Shown here: in pieces, positions 16,433 through 29,137 of the stretch
Layout: each line of letters opens with the position of its first letter
Numbering within the stretch: position 1 is the first letter of the stretch
Source: Azospirillum humicireducens
GTDB taxonomy: Bacteria > Pseudomonadota > Alphaproteobacteria > Azospirillales > Azospirillaceae
DNA length: 64,000 nucleotides
Assembly (NCBI RefSeq): GCF_001639105.2
Contig: NZ_CP015285.1
Location: forward strand, 1,790,501 to 1,854,500
Reading direction: 5' to 3'
The notes under the pieces: model-generated
What the model was told of the DNA's origin: nothing
Databases searched by the model: none
The model's input: only the letters and a program-made list of their open reading frames with translations
Translations under genes and position numbers: made by a program

Positions 16433-16680
16433 TCAACAAAACCAGGTCTCTGACCCGACCGACGCCGCGCCCGCTGCAGGACTGGCCTGCGGACATGACC
16501 AGGACCGAAGGCGGCTGGTACAACCGTCCGGGCTGCCCGCTGGTGCCGCGCTTCCTCGCCGAAGGCGGGTTTCTGCGCGACCGCCTGTCGATGATCCACG
16601 GATCGCAACCCCTTCCCAACGACCTGTCCGACGGGGCGGTCGACGCCACCCTTCGCCTGATGCTTCGCCGCGGAAAGTAA
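16429..16680 (+). CDS. Unknown 83-aa protein between murG and murC
   Basis: Small open reading frame whose ATG overlaps the murG stop (ATGA) and whose TAA ends 7 bases before the murC ATG, so it fills the gap between two dcw genes exactly. The product is basic, hydrophilic and cytoplasmic in appearance, with no membrane segment. Notable segments are [30 protein letters not shown] and an Arg/Lys-rich end LRLMLRRGK. Codon use is GC-rich like its neighbours. I do not recognise a family. The coupling and the lack of any other space for it argue that it is translated. It could be a lineage-specific accessory of precursor synthesis or division; that is inference. Confidence 0.7.
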   Translation: MINKTRSLTRPTPRPLQDWPADMTRTEGGWYNRPGCPLVPRFLAEGGFLRDRLSMIHGSQPLPNDLSDGAVDATLRLMLRRGK

Positions 16681-16687
16681 GCCTGAC

Positions 16688-18106
16688 ATGCGCGCCCTCC
16701 CCCTCTCGATCGGCACCATCCACTTCGTCGGCATCGGCGGCATCGGCATGAGCGGCATCGCCGAGGTTCTGCGGAACCTGGGCTATACCGTCCAGGGTTC
16801 CGACCTCGCCGAGAACGCCAACGTCAAGCGCCTGCGCGAACTGGGAATCAAGGTGTTCGTCGGCCATCGCGGCGAGAACATCGCCGGCGCCGCCGTGGTC
16901 GTCGTCTCCTCCGCGGTCAAGCGCGACAATCCGGAAGTGGTCGCCGCCCGCGCCGCCCTGGTGCCGGTGGTCCGCCGCGCCGAGATGCTCGGCGAGCTGA
17001 TGCGGCTGAAATGGGCCATCGCCATCGGCGGCACCCATGGCAAGACCACGACGACCTCGATGGTCGGCCACATGCTGGAGCATGCCAACCTCGACCCGAC
17101 CGTCATCAACGGCGGCATCATCAACGCCTACGGCTCCAACACCCGGCTCGGCACCGGTGACTGGATGGTGGTCGAGGCGGACGAGAGCGACGGCACCTTC
17201 GTGAAGCTGCCGGCCTGCATCGCCGTGGTCACCAACATGGATCCGGAGCATCTGGACTTCTACGGCACCTTCGACAACGCGCGGGCCGCCTTCGACAGCT
17301 TCGTCCAGAACATCCCCTTCTACGGCTTTGCCGCGCTCTGCATCGACCATCCCGAGGTGCAGGCGATGATCCCGCGCGTGTCGGACCGCCGCATCGTCAC
17401 CTACGGCTTCTCGCCGCAGGCCGACATCCGCGCGGTGAACGTGGAGCTGGGGCCCGACGGCGCCAAGTACGACGTGCTGATCTATGACCGCCACACCGGC
17501 GAGAGCCGCGCCATCGCCGGCGTGCGCCTGCCGATGTACGGGCCGCACAATGTCCAGAACTCTCTGGCCTGCTTCGCGGTCGGCAACGAGATGGGCCTGC
17601 CCGACGTGGTGATGCGCGACAGCATGGCCAAGTTCCAGGGCGTGAAGCGCCGCTTCACCAAGACCGGCGAGGCCAACGGCATCACCGTCATCGACGATTA
17701 CGGCCACCACCCGGTGGAGATCGCCGCGGTGCTGAAGGCCGCGCGCACCGCAGGCACCGGCCGCACCATCGCCGTTGTCCAGCCGCACCGCTACTCCCGC
17801 CTGGCCGCCCTGTTCGAAGAGTTCTGCACCTGCTTCAACGACGCCGACGCCGTGATCGTCGCCGACGTCTATGCCGCCGGTGAGACGCCGATCGAGGGCG
17901 TCAGCCGCGACAGTCTGGTGGAAGGTCTGCGCATGCACGGCCACCGCCATGTCGTGGCTCTGCAGAACGCGCAGGAGCTGGCGCAGGTCGTGCGCGAGAT
18001 GGCCAAGCCCGGCGACTTCGTGGTCTGCCTGGGCGCCGGCAACATCACCCAATGGGCGAATGCCCTGCCGGGCGAGCTGTCGGCCCTCTACGGCGCCGGT
18101 CGATGA
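16688..18106 (+). CDS. murC: UDP-N-acetylmuramate--L-alanine ligase
   Basis: First Mur ligase, joining L-alanine to UDP-MurNAc in the cytoplasm. It has 472 residues, the usual size. The N-terminal block [21 protein letters not shown] loop [26 protein letters not shown] and [11 protein letters not shown] are family hallmarks. It is preceded by GGAAAG and begins 7 bases after the small ORF. The stop overlaps murB by ATGA. Confidence 0.98.
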   Translation: MRALPLSIGTIHFVGIGGIGMSGIAEVLRNLGYTVQGSDLAENANVKRLRELGIKVFVGHRGENIAGAAVVVVSSAVKRDNPEVVAARAALVPVVRRAEMLGELMRLKWAIAIGGTHGKTTTTSMVGHMLEHANLDPTVINGGIINAYGSNTRLGTGDWMVVEADESDGTFVKLPACIAVVTNMDPEHLDFYGTFDNARAAFDSFVQNIPFYGFAALCIDHPEVQAMIPRVSDRRIVTYGFSPQADIRAVNVELGPDGAKYDVLIYDRHTGESRAIAGVRLPMYGPHNVQNSLACFAVGNEMGLPDVVMRDSMAKFQGVKRRFTKTGEANGITVIDDYGHHPVEIAAVLKAARTAGTGRTIAVVQPHRYSRLAALFEEFCTCFNDADAVIVADVYAAGETPIEGVSRDSLVEGLRMHGHRHVVALQNAQELAQVVREMAKPGDFVVCLGAGNITQWANALPGELSALYGAGR

Positions 18107-19053
18107 CGGCGGCGCCCCGGATGAACGCCCCCGACGGCCATCTGATCCAACGGATGCCCGTCGTGCGCGGCCGGTTGACCGCCGACGCCCCGCTGGCGCC
18201 GGTGACGTGGTTCCGCGTCGGCGGCCCGGCGGAGGTGATGTTCCGCCCGGCCGACGCCGACGACCTCGCCGACTTCCTGGCGGCCCTGCCCGCCGAGGTG
18301 CCGGTGACGGTGATCGGCGTCGCCTCCAACCTGCTGGTGCGGGACGGCGGTGTGCCGGGCGTCACCATCCGCCTCGGCCGCGGCTTCACCGATATCGCTG
18401 CCGACGGCATGACGCTGAACGCCGGGGCGGCGGCGCTCGACCTCAACGTCGCCATGGTCGCCCGAGATGCCGGCATCGCCGGGCTGGAGTTCCTGTCGGG
18501 CATTCCCGGCACCATCGGCGGTGCCTTGCGCATGAACGGCGGCGCCTATGGCCGCGAGCTGGCCGATGTGCTGGTCTCCGCCACCGCCGTCGCGCGCGAC
18601 GGCCGGCGGCTGGAGTTCAGCCATGCCGGCATGGGCTTCACCTACCGCCACAGCGCAGCGCCGGAGGATTGCATCTTCACCGGCGCCATCCTGCGCGGCG
18701 AACCCGGCAACCCGCTGGAAATCGCGCGCCGCATGGCCGAGATCTCCGACAAGCGCGCCGACAGCCAGCCGGTCCGCTCGCGCACCGGCGGTTCGACCTT
18801 CAAGAATCCTGATGGCCACAAGGCGTGGGAGCTGATCGACCGGGCCGGCTGCCGCGGCCTGTCCATCGGCGACGCCCAGGTCTCGGAAAAGCACTGCAAC
18901 TTCCTGATCAACAACGGCATGGCCACCGCCGCGCAGCTGGAAGCGCTGGGCGAGGAGGTCCGCCGCCGCGTGTTCGAGACCAGCGGCGTGACGCTGGACT
19001 GGGAAATCAAGCGCATCGGCATCCCTGCCGCCGAAGGAAGCACCGCCCAATGA
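18103..19053 (+). CDS. murB: UDP-N-acetylenolpyruvoylglucosamine reductase
   Basis: FAD- and NADPH-dependent enzyme making UDP-MurNAc. It has 316 residues. FAD-binding blocks [17 protein letters not shown] and [14 protein letters not shown] are present, as are the central block [17 protein letters not shown] and the catalytic-serine region [12 protein letters not shown]. The start at 18103 overlaps the murC stop (ATGA). An ATG at 18121 is an alternative that would remove six residues. The stop TGA overlaps the ddl ATG by 4 bases. Confidence 0.97.
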   Translation: MTAAPRMNAPDGHLIQRMPVVRGRLTADAPLAPVTWFRVGGPAEVMFRPADADDLADFLAALPAEVPVTVIGVASNLLVRDGGVPGVTIRLGRGFTDIAADGMTLNAGAAALDLNVAMVARDAGIAGLEFLSGIPGTIGGALRMNGGAYGRELADVLVSATAVARDGRRLEFSHAGMGFTYRHSAAPEDCIFTGAILRGEPGNPLEIARRMAEISDKRADSQPVRSRTGGSTFKNPDGHKAWELIDRAGCRGLSIGDAQVSEKHCNFLINNGMATAAQLEALGEEVRRRVFETSGVTLDWEIKRIGIPAAEGSTAQ

Positions 19054-20009
19054 CCGAAGCCCTTCTCCACGCCCACAAGAAGCATGTCGCCGTCCTGATG
19101 GGCGGCTGGTCGGCCGAGCGCGAGGTGTCGCTGGTCAGCGGTGCCGGCGTCGCCAAGGCGCTGGAAGAGGAAGGCTACCGCGTCACCGCCATCGACGTGC
19201 AGCGCGACCTGGGCGGGCTGATGCACGCCCTGACCAACCCGCGCCCCGACGTGGTGTTCAACGCCCTGCACGGCCGCGGCGGCGAGGATGGGACGATCCA
19301 GGGCGTGCTGGAGTTCCTGGGTCTGCCCTACACCCATTCCGGCGTCCAGGCCGCGGCCATCTCCATGGACAAGGCGATGACCAAGCGCGTGCTGGACACC
19401 GTCGGCATCCGCTCCCCCAAAGGAATGGTGCTGTCCCGTGGGGAGATCGCCGGCGGCGCCCACCCCATGCCGGCGCCCTATATCGTCAAGCCTGTGGACG
19501 AGGGCTCGACCGTTGGCGTAACCCTGGTCCGCGAGGGGCAGAACAGCCCGGTCGGCGACGATGGCTCCTTCGGGGGGACCTTTGGGGAGCGCGTGCTGGT
19601 CGAGGAGTTCATCCCCGGTCGCGAACTGACCGTGGGCGTCATGGGTGACCGCGCCTTGGCGGTGACCGAGATCGTCTTCCAGGCTCAGGTCTACGACTAC
19701 ACCGCGAAATACAGCGCCGGCCATGCCGTCCACACCATCCCCGCCGCGATCCCCGAGGCCGTGGCGGAGGAGGCGAAGCGACTGGCGGTGCTGGCGCACC
19801 ACACCCTGGGCTGCCGGGGTGTCTCGCGCAGCGACTTCCGCTGGGATGACAGCCGGCCGGGAACCGACGGGCTGTACTTCCTGGAGATCAACAACCAGCC
19901 AGGCATGACGCCCCTGTCGCTGGTGCCCGAGCAGGCTGCGCATGTGGGGATTTCCTACGGCGCACTGGTCGGCTGGCTGGTGGAGAATGCCGCATGTCAG
20001 CTCGCCTGA
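19050..20009 (+). CDS. ddl: D-alanine--D-alanine ligase
   Basis: ATP-grasp enzyme forming the D-Ala-D-Ala dipeptide used by MurF. It has 319 residues, the DdlB length. Blocks seen: [54 protein letters not shown] and the C-terminal [20 protein letters not shown]. The first is the typical N-terminus after a short leader. The ATG overlaps the murB stop, and the 3' end overlaps ftsQ by 16 bases. In a dcw cluster this gene is normally called ddlB. Confidence 0.97.
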   Translation: MTEALLHAHKKHVAVLMGGWSAEREVSLVSGAGVAKALEEEGYRVTAIDVQRDLGGLMHALTNPRPDVVFNALHGRGGEDGTIQGVLEFLGLPYTHSGVQAAAISMDKAMTKRVLDTVGIRSPKGMVLSRGEIAGGAHPMPAPYIVKPVDEGSTVGVTLVREGQNSPVGDDGSFGGTFGERVLVEEFIPGRELTVGVMGDRALAVTEIVFQAQVYDYTAKYSAGHAVHTIPAAIPEAVAEEAKRLAVLAHHTLGCRGVSRSDFRWDDSRPGTDGLYFLEINNQPGMTPLSLVPEQAAHVGISYGALVGWLVENAACQLA

Positions 20010-20956
20010 TGGCCGACCCGGACTTCCGCGCCGCCGCCGCCGGCGCGCGTGCCCGCGACGAGATGCCGACTCCGCCGCGCGCCATGGCCGCGTCGGCGCA
20101 GAAGGGAAAGCGGCGGCGCGCCTGGCCGCGCTGGACCCGTTCGGCCGTCAAGGCGGCGTTGATCCTGGTGCCTGTGCTGGGGTTGACCGCCGCCGCCGGC
20201 ACGACATGGAAGCGCGGCACCCTGGCCGACACGCTGGACGCGGCGCGGGACAGCGTCATCCAGACCACCGGCGACCTGGGCTTCCGCCTGTCGGAGATCC
20301 TGGTGGTCGGCCGCAGCGAGACCGAGCGCGACGCCGTGCTGGACGCGCTGGGCGTGCGGCGGGGCGAGCCGATCCTGTCCATCGACCTCGCCGAGGCCAA
20401 GCAGCGGCTGGAAGAGCTTCCCTGGGTGTCGTCGGCCTCCATCGAGCGCCGGCTGCCCGGTTTCCTCTACATCCGCCTGTCGGAACGCCAGCCGATGGCG
20501 ATCTGGCAGCATGAGCGGCAGTTCACCGTCATCGACCGCGCCGGCCGTCCGCTGGCCGACGCGGCGGAGCTGGCCCGCCGTGGCAACCAGCGCATCGATA
20601 CGCTGCCCCAGGTGATCGGGGCCAACGCCCCGCAGCAGGTCCACACCCTGCTGTCGGCGCTGGACAGCGCGCCCACGATCGCCCCGATGCTGTCCTCGGC
20701 CAGCTGGATCAGCGACCGGCGCTGGAACCTGCAGCTCAGCAATGGCGTGACGGTCAAGCTGCCGGAGGGCACCGCGGAGATGCGCCGCGCCCTTTTGCAG
20801 CTGGAGCAGATGCAGACGGCCAGCCATGTGCTGGACCGCGACATCGTTGCCATCGACCTGCGGCTGCCCGGCCGCGCCGCGATCCAGACCTCCGCCACCG
20901 CCCAGCTTCCGGGCTGGGAGGATGAGTCGAAGAAGAAGAACGGCAAGAAATCGTAA
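19994..20956 (+). CDS. ftsQ: Cell division protein FtsQ
   Basis: Bitopic divisome protein (FtsQLB complex). It has 320 residues: a long basic cytoplasmic N-terminus (about 1-52, including KGKRRRAWPRW), one membrane helix (about 53-70, KAALILVPVLGLTAAAG), a POTRA domain starting near FRLSEILVVGRSETER, and the FtsQ beta domain with LPWVSSASIERRLPGFLYIRL. The last residues are lysine-rich. The start overlaps ddl by 16 bases. A strong hairpin follows the stop, before ftsA. Confidence 0.94.
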   Translation: MSARLMADPDFRAAAAGARARDEMPTPPRAMAASAQKGKRRRAWPRWTRSAVKAALILVPVLGLTAAAGTTWKRGTLADTLDAARDSVIQTTGDLGFRLSEILVVGRSETERDAVLDALGVRRGEPILSIDLAEAKQRLEELPWVSSASIERRLPGFLYIRLSERQPMAIWQHERQFTVIDRAGRPLADAAELARRGNQRIDTLPQVIGANAPQQVHTLLSALDSAPTIAPMLSSASWISDRRWNLQLSNGVTVKLPEGTAEMRRALLQLEQMQTASHVLDRDIVAIDLRLPGRAAIQTSATAQLPGWEDESKKKNGKKS

Positions 20957-20963
20957 GGACGGA

Positions 20964-21000
20964 CCGGCGGCGGGCCTTTCCGGGGAAAGCCCGTCGCCGG
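20964..21000 (+). terminator. Strong hairpin between ftsQ and ftsA (no T-run)
   Basis: The left arm 20964-20981 pairs with 20984-21000 through 17 pairs, with one bulged C, one G-T wobble and a two-base loop. There is no T-tract after it, so it is not a classical intrinsic terminator. It may be an RNA-stability or processing element separating ftsQ from ftsA-ftsZ expression. Confidence 0.5.
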
Positions 21001-21031
21001 CAGACAGGAGTAGAGAGGACGTTTGGGGGGC

Positions 21032-22315
21032 ATGTTCGGGATGGGATTCAACGGCGCCAAGAAGCCGAAGCGGCCGGCCCGTGGCGGAATCGTCACGGCG
21101 CTCGACGTCGGCTCGACGAAGGTGTGCTGCGTCATCGCGCGGATGGAGGAGCCCGGCTCCCTCCGCGTGATCGGCGTCGGCCACCAGATCGCCACGGGCA
21201 TCCGCGCCGGGACCATCATCGACATGGAGGCGGCGGAAACCTCGATCGGCGCCGCCGTGCATGCCGCCGAGCAGATGGCCGGCGAGACGGTGCACGACGT
21301 CGTCGTCAACCTGTCGATGGGCCAGCCGCGCTCCCACGCCTTCACCGCCACGGTCCCCGTCTCCGGCCAGGAGGTGACGGAAGGCGACATCCGCCGCGCC
21401 ATGGCCCATGCCCGCACCCTGCAGGCCGGCCCCGATCAGGCGCTGATCCACACCATCCCGCTGGGCTTCAGCCTGGACGGCAGCCGCGGCATCCGCGATC
21501 CCAAGGGGATGAGCGGCCATTCGCTGGGCGCCCAGCTGCATGTCGTCACCGCGGCGGCCGGCGCCATCCGCACACTGCACGCCTGCATCGCACGCTGCCA
21601 CCTGAACATCGAGTCCATCGTGGTCAGCCCCTTCGCCTCCGGCCTCGCCTGTCTGGTGGAGGACGAGATGGAGATGGGAGCGGCCTGCGTCGACATCGGC
21701 GGCGGCGGCACCACCATCTCGATCTTCGCCGAGGGCAATCTGGTCTGGACCGGCTTCGTGCCATTGGGCGGCCGGCATGTCACCAACGACATCGCCCACG
21801 GGCTGGCCACGCCGCTGGTCCATGCCGAACGGCTGAAGGTGCTCTACGGCAGCGCCAGGGTGAACCCGGCCGACGAGCGCGAGATGATCGAGGTGCCGCA
21901 GATCGGTGAGGACGAGCGCAGCGGCAGCGGCACCGCCAGCCACCCGCGCTCCTTCCTGGTCAGCATCATCCAGGCGCGGATGGAGGAAATCTTCGAGGAG
22001 GTGCGCAGCGCCATCGAGCAGTCGGGCCATGCCCGGCTGGTCGGCCGGCGCGTCGTGCTGACCGGCGGCGCCAGCCAGCTGCCGAACACGCGCGACATGG
22101 CCGCCCCGATCCTGGACAAACAGGTCCGCATCGCCCGCCCGACCCGGATCGCCGGCCTCAACGAGGCGCATGGCGGGCCGGCCTTCGCGACGGTCGCGGG
22201 CCTTCTGCTACACGCCGTCCGCAACCCGACGGAGCTGATGGTGACCGGCCACGAGGCGGTCGCGTCCACCGGGCTCATCGGCCGCGTCGGCCTGTGGCTG
22301 CGGGAGAATCTGTAG
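21032..22315 (+). CDS. ftsA: Cell division protein FtsA
   Basis: Actin-like ATPase that tethers FtsZ to the membrane and recruits late divisome proteins. It has 427 residues from the ATG at 21032; a TTG at 21023 would add three. ATP-binding blocks are [16 protein letters not shown] at the N-terminus and [17 protein letters not shown] in the middle, with [15 protein letters not shown] as the adenosine motif. The inserted 1C domain follows [20 protein letters not shown]. The C-terminal amphipathic helix is [14 protein letters not shown]. The ribosome site AGAGAGGA and a G-run precede the start. A 122-base gap separates it from ftsZ. Confidence 0.96.
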   Translation: MFGMGFNGAKKPKRPARGGIVTALDVGSTKVCCVIARMEEPGSLRVIGVGHQIATGIRAGTIIDMEAAETSIGAAVHAAEQMAGETVHDVVVNLSMGQPRSHAFTATVPVSGQEVTEGDIRRAMAHARTLQAGPDQALIHTIPLGFSLDGSRGIRDPKGMSGHSLGAQLHVVTAAAGAIRTLHACIARCHLNIESIVVSPFASGLACLVEDEMEMGAACVDIGGGGTTISIFAEGNLVWTGFVPLGGRHVTNDIAHGLATPLVHAERLKVLYGSARVNPADEREMIEVPQIGEDERSGSGTASHPRSFLVSIIQARMEEIFEEVRSAIEQSGHARLVGRRVVLTGGASQLPNTRDMAAPILDKQVRIARPTRIAGLNEAHGGPAFATVAGLLLHAVRNPTELMVTGHEAVASTGLIGRVGLWLRENL

Positions 22316-22437
22316 ATGATCCTTCCCGTCGCCATCCACCGATTCCCGAACGGACAGACACCGGACACAACCGGGCGCCGGTCGCGGCATATCGAACATC
22401 AAACCGAACGAAAACAGGTTGTGGAGGCCTGAACACA

Positions 22438-24354
22438 ATGATCAACGTGACCATTCCCCAGATCGAGCCCGAACTGAAGCCGCGCATCACCGTCTTCGGC
22501 GTCGGCGGTGCCGGCGGCAACGCCGTCAACAACATGATCAAGTCGAACCTGGAGGGCGTGGACTTCGTCGTCGGCAACACCGACGCGCAGGCTCTGAAGG
22601 GTTCGCTGTGCGAAAAGCGCATCCAGCTGGGCACCGGCACCACCCGCGGCCTCGGCGCCGGCTCCAAGCCGGATGTCGGACGCGCCTCGGCCGAGGAGCA
22701 AATCGACGAGATCGTCCAGTATCTCGAAGGCTCCAACATGGTGTTCATCACCGCCGGCATGGGCGGCGGCACCGGCACCGGTGCGGCACCGGTCATCGCG
22801 CGCGCGGCCCGCGAACGCGGCATCCTGACCGTCGGCGTCGTCACCAAGCCCTTCCATTTCGAGGGCGGCCATCGCATGCGGCTGGCCGAAGGCGGCATCG
22901 CCGAGCTGCAGCAGTATGTCGACACCCTGATCATCATTCCGAACCAGAACCTGTTCCGCATCGCCAACGAGAAGACGACCTTCGCGGACGCCTTCAAGAT
23001 GGCCGACGACGTTCTGCATTCGGGCGTGCGCGGTGTCACCGATCTGATGGTGATGCCCGGCCTGATCAACCTGGACTTCGCCGACATCCGGTCCGTCATG
23101 ACCGAGATGGGCAAGGCGATGATGGGCACCGGCGAGGCCAGCGGCGAGCGCCGCGCCATCGAAGCCGCCGAGGCCGCCATTTCCAACCCGCTGCTGGACG
23201 ACGTGTCGATGAAGGGTGCCCGCGGCGTCCTCATCAACATCACCGGCGGCTACGACATGACCCTGTTCGAGGTCGACGAGGCCGCCAACCGTGTCCGTGA
23301 CGAGGTCGATCCCGACGCCAACATCATCTTCGGTTCGACCTTCGACAGCTCGCTGGACGGCGTGATGCGCGTATCGGTCGTCGCCACCGGCATCGATGCC
23401 GCGGCGATGAGCAACCCGCGTACCCTGCATCCGGTCAACCTGTCGCTCGTCCCCGGCGACCGCGCCAAGAAGCCGGCCGCTCCCGGCAACCTGACCGGCG
23501 CGCCGGTCGCTGCCCCGGCCTCGGCGATCCCGAGCGCCGCCGCCGGCCTGCGCACCCCGCAGCCGGTGACGGCCGGCGCTGCCGCGATCCAGCATGACCC
23601 GGCCCAGCAGCACGCTCCTCAACAGGGAGAGACGCCGAAGCCCGCCGCCGGTCCGCTGCACGGCGAGAACCAGGGCGGCCATTTCTTTGCGCCGAAGCCG
23701 GCCGACGCCGGTCCGCGCCAGCCGGTGACCGTCGGCGCCGCGCCGCTGGCCGCCCCCCAGCCGCAGCAGCATGCCGCCCAGCAGCATGCGCCGCAGGCTC
23801 ACCAGCAGCAGCCGCAGTTCCAGCCGCAACCGCAGCAGGCCCCGGCGGCCCAGCAGCATCACCACCATCCCGCCCCGCAGGCCCACCAGCCGCATCCGGG
23901 CGGCCTCTCGGTCGGCCCGGCACCGGCGCCGGCCCCCGCTCCGGAGCCGGCACCGGCCCGCAAGGGCAACTTTCTGTTCGGCCTGGTGACCGGCCTCGGC
24001 CGCAAGTCGGAGCCGGTGCCCCCGCCGGCCCCGCAGCCTGCGCCCCAGGCCTACCAGCCGCAGCCGGCTCCGCAGCAGTACCAACCGGCCCCGCAGGGCT
24101 ATCCGCAGCAGCAGCCGACTTACCCGCAGCAGCCGCAGGCACCCCAGGCCTATCAGCCGGCCCCGTCCTACCCGCCGGCCCCACAGCAGGCGCCGGTCTA
24201 TCCGCAGCAGCAGACGGCTCCGCAGCAGGCCCCGCAGGCGCCTGGCTATCCGGCCGCTCCGCAGCAGATGGCCCCGGCCCCGCGTGCCGATGCCAAGCCG
24301 GGCGATCAGGAGGAACTGGACATCCCGGCCTTCCTGCGCCGTCAGGCGAACTGA
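22438..24354 (+). CDS. ftsZ: Cell division GTPase FtsZ with very long linker
   Basis: Tubulin-like GTPase that forms the Z-ring. It has 638 residues, against about 380 in E. coli. The GTPase core (about 10-320) has [14 protein letters not shown], the tubulin signature [13 protein letters not shown] and [11 protein letters not shown]. The conserved FtsA/ZipA-binding end is [12 protein letters not shown] at about 625-636. Between them lies a linker of roughly 300 residues rich in Gln, Pro and Ala, with a histidine cluster and a single basic-hydrophobic island [16 protein letters not shown] at 508-523. The start at 22438 has GGAGG 10 bases upstream; the open frame extends further, but without the family N-terminus. 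An intrinsic terminator lies downstream. Confidence 0.98.
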   Translation: MINVTIPQIEPELKPRITVFGVGGAGGNAVNNMIKSNLEGVDFVVGNTDAQALKGSLCEKRIQLGTGTTRGLGAGSKPDVGRASAEEQIDEIVQYLEGSNMVFITAGMGGGTGTGAAPVIARAARERGILTVGVVTKPFHFEGGHRMRLAEGGIAELQQYVDTLIIIPNQNLFRIANEKTTFADAFKMADDVLHSGVRGVTDLMVMPGLINLDFADIRSVMTEMGKAMMGTGEASGERRAIEAAEAAISNPLLDDVSMKGARGVLINITGGYDMTLFEVDEAANRVRDEVDPDANIIFGSTFDSSLDGVMRVSVVATGIDAAAMSNPRTLHPVNLSLVPGDRAKKPAAPGNLTGAPVAAPASAIPSAAAGLRTPQPVTAGAAAIQHDPAQQHAPQQGETPKPAAGPLHGENQGGHFFAPKPADAGPRQPVTVGAAPLAAPQPQQHAAQQHAPQAHQQQPQFQPQPQQAPAAQQHHHHPAPQAHQPHPGGLSVGPAPAPAPAPEPAPARKGNFLFGLVTGLGRKSEPVPPPAPQPAPQAYQPQPAPQQYQPAPQGYPQQQPTYPQQPQAPQAYQPAPSYPPAPQQAPVYPQQQTAPQQAPQAPGYPAAPQQMAPAPRADAKPGDQEELDIPAFLRRQAN

Positions 24355-24369
24355 GCACCCACCGTTCCG

Positions 24370-24397
24370 GACCGCCGCGACATTTTTCGCGGCGGTC
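24370..24397 (+). other. Perfect 11-bp hairpin just after ftsZ
   Basis: GACCGCCGCGA at 24370-24380 and TCGCGGCGGTC at 24387-24397 pair perfectly around the loop CATTTT. There is no following T-run. It may protect the ftsZ mRNA 3' end or act as the first part of a tandem terminator. Confidence 0.5.
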
Positions 24398-24490
24398 GGC
24401 CGATCCCGGCGAAAGCCGGAGATAACCGCCGTCGCCGCAGCCTCCCAATCGCGGCGCCGGCGGCTCCACAACCTGACCGAACCTCTCGGA

Positions 24491-24527
24491 CCCCGGAACG
24501 CCCCCGTGCGTTTCCGGGGATTTTTTG
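24491..24527 (+). terminator. Intrinsic terminator of the dcw operon
   Basis: CCCCGGAA (24491-24498) pairs with TTCCGGGG (24512-24519), with extra CG pairs inside, followed by ATTTTTTG. It lies about 140 bases after ftsZ and before lpxC, so lpxC probably has its own promoter in the AT-richer stretch 24528-24660, although no clear -35/-10 pair was picked out there. Confidence 0.75.
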
Positions 24528-24671
24528 TTGCATCACTATTGTGCGTATATCCGATTGTTTGCAATTCTCGCCTCTTTTGCCCTGCAACAAACGGTAACAA
24601 TGAGTGATTTGCCGATTTCCGAGGCCGGGTGTTACCTATGAGCATGGTCGAAAGCGAAAGCAGCCGACGCG

Positions 24672-24689
24672 ATGATCTTACAAGATCAT
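24672..24689. promoter_or_regulatory. Inverted repeat upstream of lpxC
   Basis: ATGATCTT-AC-AAGATCAT is an 8-bp perfect inverted repeat with a 2-bp spacer, 55-70 bases before the likely lpxC start. It could be an operator or, if translation starts at 24672, part of the coding region. Confidence 0.35.
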
Positions 24690-24743
24690 GTGGCGCTGCA
24701 TCGCCGGGAACCTCCCCTTCATGACCAAGATGGAAAAGACATC

Positions 24744-25679
24744 GTGGCCAACAATCGCAGCAACGCGGACGGCATGTTCCAGCAGACCCTGAAGAAGTCG
24801 GTGACGATTGCCGGCGTCGGTCTGCATTCGGGCGTCATCGTCACGCTGACGATTTCGCCGGCCGATGCGAATTCCGGGATCACCTTCCATCGCACCGACA
24901 TCCGTGGCGCCGCCGCCGTCATTCCGGCGCGTTGGGACACGGTGGTGGACACCCGCCTGTGCACCGTGATCGGCAACGAACATGGCACCACCGTCGGCAC
25001 GATCGAGCATCTAATGTCCGCGCTGGCCGGCTGCGGCATCGACAATGCCGTCGTTTCGCTGGACGGCATCGAGGTGCCGATCATGGACGGCAGCGCCGCC
25101 CCCTTCGTCGCCGCCATCGAGCAGGCCGGCATCGCCGTGCAGAAGGCTCCGCGCCGCGTCATCCGCATCCTGAAGCCGGTCGTCATCGGTGACGGTGTGA
25201 AGAGCGCGTCCTTCACCCCCGACGACGCCACGACCTACAGCTTCGAGATCGATTTCGACAGCGCCGCCATCTCCCGTCAGGCGCATGCGTTGGAGATCGA
25301 CACGGACAGCTTCAAGGACGAGATCAGCCGCGCCCGCACCTTCGGCTTCCTGCACGAGGTCGAGGGGCTGCGCAAGATGGGCCTCGCCCGCGGCGGCTCG
25401 CTCGACAACGCGGTGGTCATCTCCGGCGACACGGTGCTGAATGCCGATGGCCTGCGCTTCAGCGACGAGTTCGTGCGTCACAAGATCCTGGACGCCGTCG
25501 GCGACCTGTATCTGGCCGGTGCGCCCATCGTCGGCCATTTCCACGGCGTCCGTTCCGGCCATGCCCTGAACAACCAGCTGCTGCGCGCCCTGTTCGCCGA
25601 CCGCAGCGCCTGGCGCTACGAGACGGCCGTGTCGCTGCCGGTCGCGCGCCGCGGCCTGGAGCAGTTGGCGGTCGCCTGA
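24744..25679 (+). CDS. lpxC: UDP-3-O-acyl-N-acetylglucosamine deacetylase
   Basis: Zinc deacetylase that commits UDP-acyl-GlcNAc to lipid A synthesis. Family blocks are [19 protein letters not shown], the zinc ligand block [41 protein letters not shown] and [20 protein letters not shown]. The start is uncertain: a GTG at 24744 has GGAAAAG 5 bases upstream and gives 311 residues. An ATG at 24774 (MFQQTLKK) gives 301 residues but has a poor ribosome site. An ATG at 24672 would add a 24-residue leader. E. coli LpxC has 305 residues. It follows the dcw cluster, as in many proteobacteria, and is separated from it by a terminator. Confidence 0.95.
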   Translation: MANNRSNADGMFQQTLKKSVTIAGVGLHSGVIVTLTISPADANSGITFHRTDIRGAAAVIPARWDTVVDTRLCTVIGNEHGTTVGTIEHLMSALAGCGIDNAVVSLDGIEVPIMDGSAAPFVAAIEQAGIAVQKAPRRVIRILKPVVIGDGVKSASFTPDDATTYSFEIDFDSAAISRQAHALEIDTDSFKDEISRARTFGFLHEVEGLRKMGLARGGSLDNAVVISGDTVLNADGLRFSDEFVRHKILDAVGDLYLAGAPIVGHFHGVRSGHALNNQLLRALFADRSAWRYETAVSLPVARRGLEQLAVA

Positions 25680-25726
25680 CCACCGCGGGTTTTCGATCAG
25701 CCCGGTTTTCGATTGGGTTTGCCCCT

Positions 25727-25757
25727 GCCCTCCCCTCTCGGGGAGGGCTTTTTCTTT
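25727..25757 (+). terminator. Intrinsic terminator of lpxC
   Basis: GCCCTCCCC (25727-25735) and GGGGAGGGC (25740-25748) form a perfect 9-bp stem with a TCTC loop, followed by TTTTTCTTT. It also belongs to the C-rich intergenic repeat family. Confidence 0.75.
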
Positions 25758-25833
25758 GTGCGGACTCCCCTCCCCCGCCAGCGGGGAGAAACCTGCAAAA
25801 AAGAAAGCGCCCTCCCCTCTTGGGGTGGGCGCC
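25727..25833. repeat. C-rich/G-rich intergenic inverted repeat, copy A
   Basis: Three successive hairpins of CCCTCCCC/GGGGAGGG type lie here: 25727-25748, around 25765-25788, and 25807-25832. They resemble the elements at 29689, 36387 and 54905, but this copy lacks the long outer arms. The rest of 25680-25945 holds no gene that I can support. Confidence 0.5.
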
Positions 25834-25945
25834 GGTTGCAGTCTCATCGCACTTTAGAATTTTCGAGTTGTTTCAGTATTTTAAGTAATTTTCTTTAGAT
25901 GGCGCTTCGGGAGTGCTCCTTGCCGCGATGGGAAAGGGAGCGCCC

Positions 25946-26365
25946 CTACCCCGCCACAGCCAGTTCCGCCTCACTGCCGGCGTACTCGCCGAAGCGGGTG
26001 TCTTCCTTCAGGATGTGCTTGCCGAGCCAGTCGGAGCAGAAGAGGAAGACCTCCTCGCCGCTGATGGACCCGCCATTGGCCCGAAAGTCGTCGCGATAGC
26101 TTTCGACCTGCCGGGTCAGCCGGTCGTGCAATGCCTTGTGCGCGGCGAAGGTCGGGTAGTTCAGGCGCTGCATCTGCGCCTCCTCCTCCGCGAAATGATG
26201 CCGGGTGTAGGCGATCAGCTCGTCCAGGATCGCTTCGATCAGGGCGGGGTCCTGGCGGCTGGCCTCGTCATACAGCTTGTTGACGATGGCGATCAGGACT
26301 CGGTGATCCTCGTCGAGCGCGTCATTGCCCACGCTCATCCAGCGCGACCATTGAATCGGTTCCAT
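25946..26365 (-). CDS. Bacteriohemerythrin
   Basis: Soluble oxygen-binding di-iron four-helix protein of 139 residues. The iron ligand set of the family is visible in order: DEDHR, RHHFAEEE, AHKALHD and GKHILKEDTRF. The start MEPIQWS at 26365 has GAAGGAAA seven bases upstream; an upstream in-frame start would add seven residues without a ribosome site. Bacteriohemerythrins often deliver oxygen or sense it in microaerophilic, motile bacteria, which suits an Azospirillum-like host. It lies downstream of ligA on the same strand, 214 bases away, probably with its own promoter. Confidence 0.93.
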   Translation of the reverse strand: MEPIQWSRWMSVGNDALDEDHRVLIAIVNKLYDEASRQDPALIEAILDELIAYTRHHFAEEEAQMQRLNYPTFAAHKALHDRLTRQVESYRDDFRANGGSISGEEVFLFCSDWLGKHILKEDTRFGEYAGSEAELAVAG

Positions 26366-26579
26366 GGCGTTTCCTTCGTCCCCCATCGTTGGGTGCCGGC
26401 AGACGGATGCGGGCGTTGACCGCCCGTCGATACCGCCCCGGTCCGGGGTCGGTCCGCCTGTCCGGCATGGTTTCGCTACTGCCTATAAGCCTTTTCTGAT
26501 TCCACTCTTCCCATCCCCGCCCGTCAACCAGAGCGGACGGGGATGCGACATTTTGGCAAGCTGCGGCGGCACTGCCGGG

Positions 26580-29036
<2,457 letters not shown>

Positions 29037-29137
29037 TCAGGACCGGGTGCCATGCCGCCGCATTTCGGCATCGGGGCGACGGCCGGCCGGAGTGCCTATA
29101 TACTGACGGGCACATCTTTTCGGAGTCCGCCTGCCTG

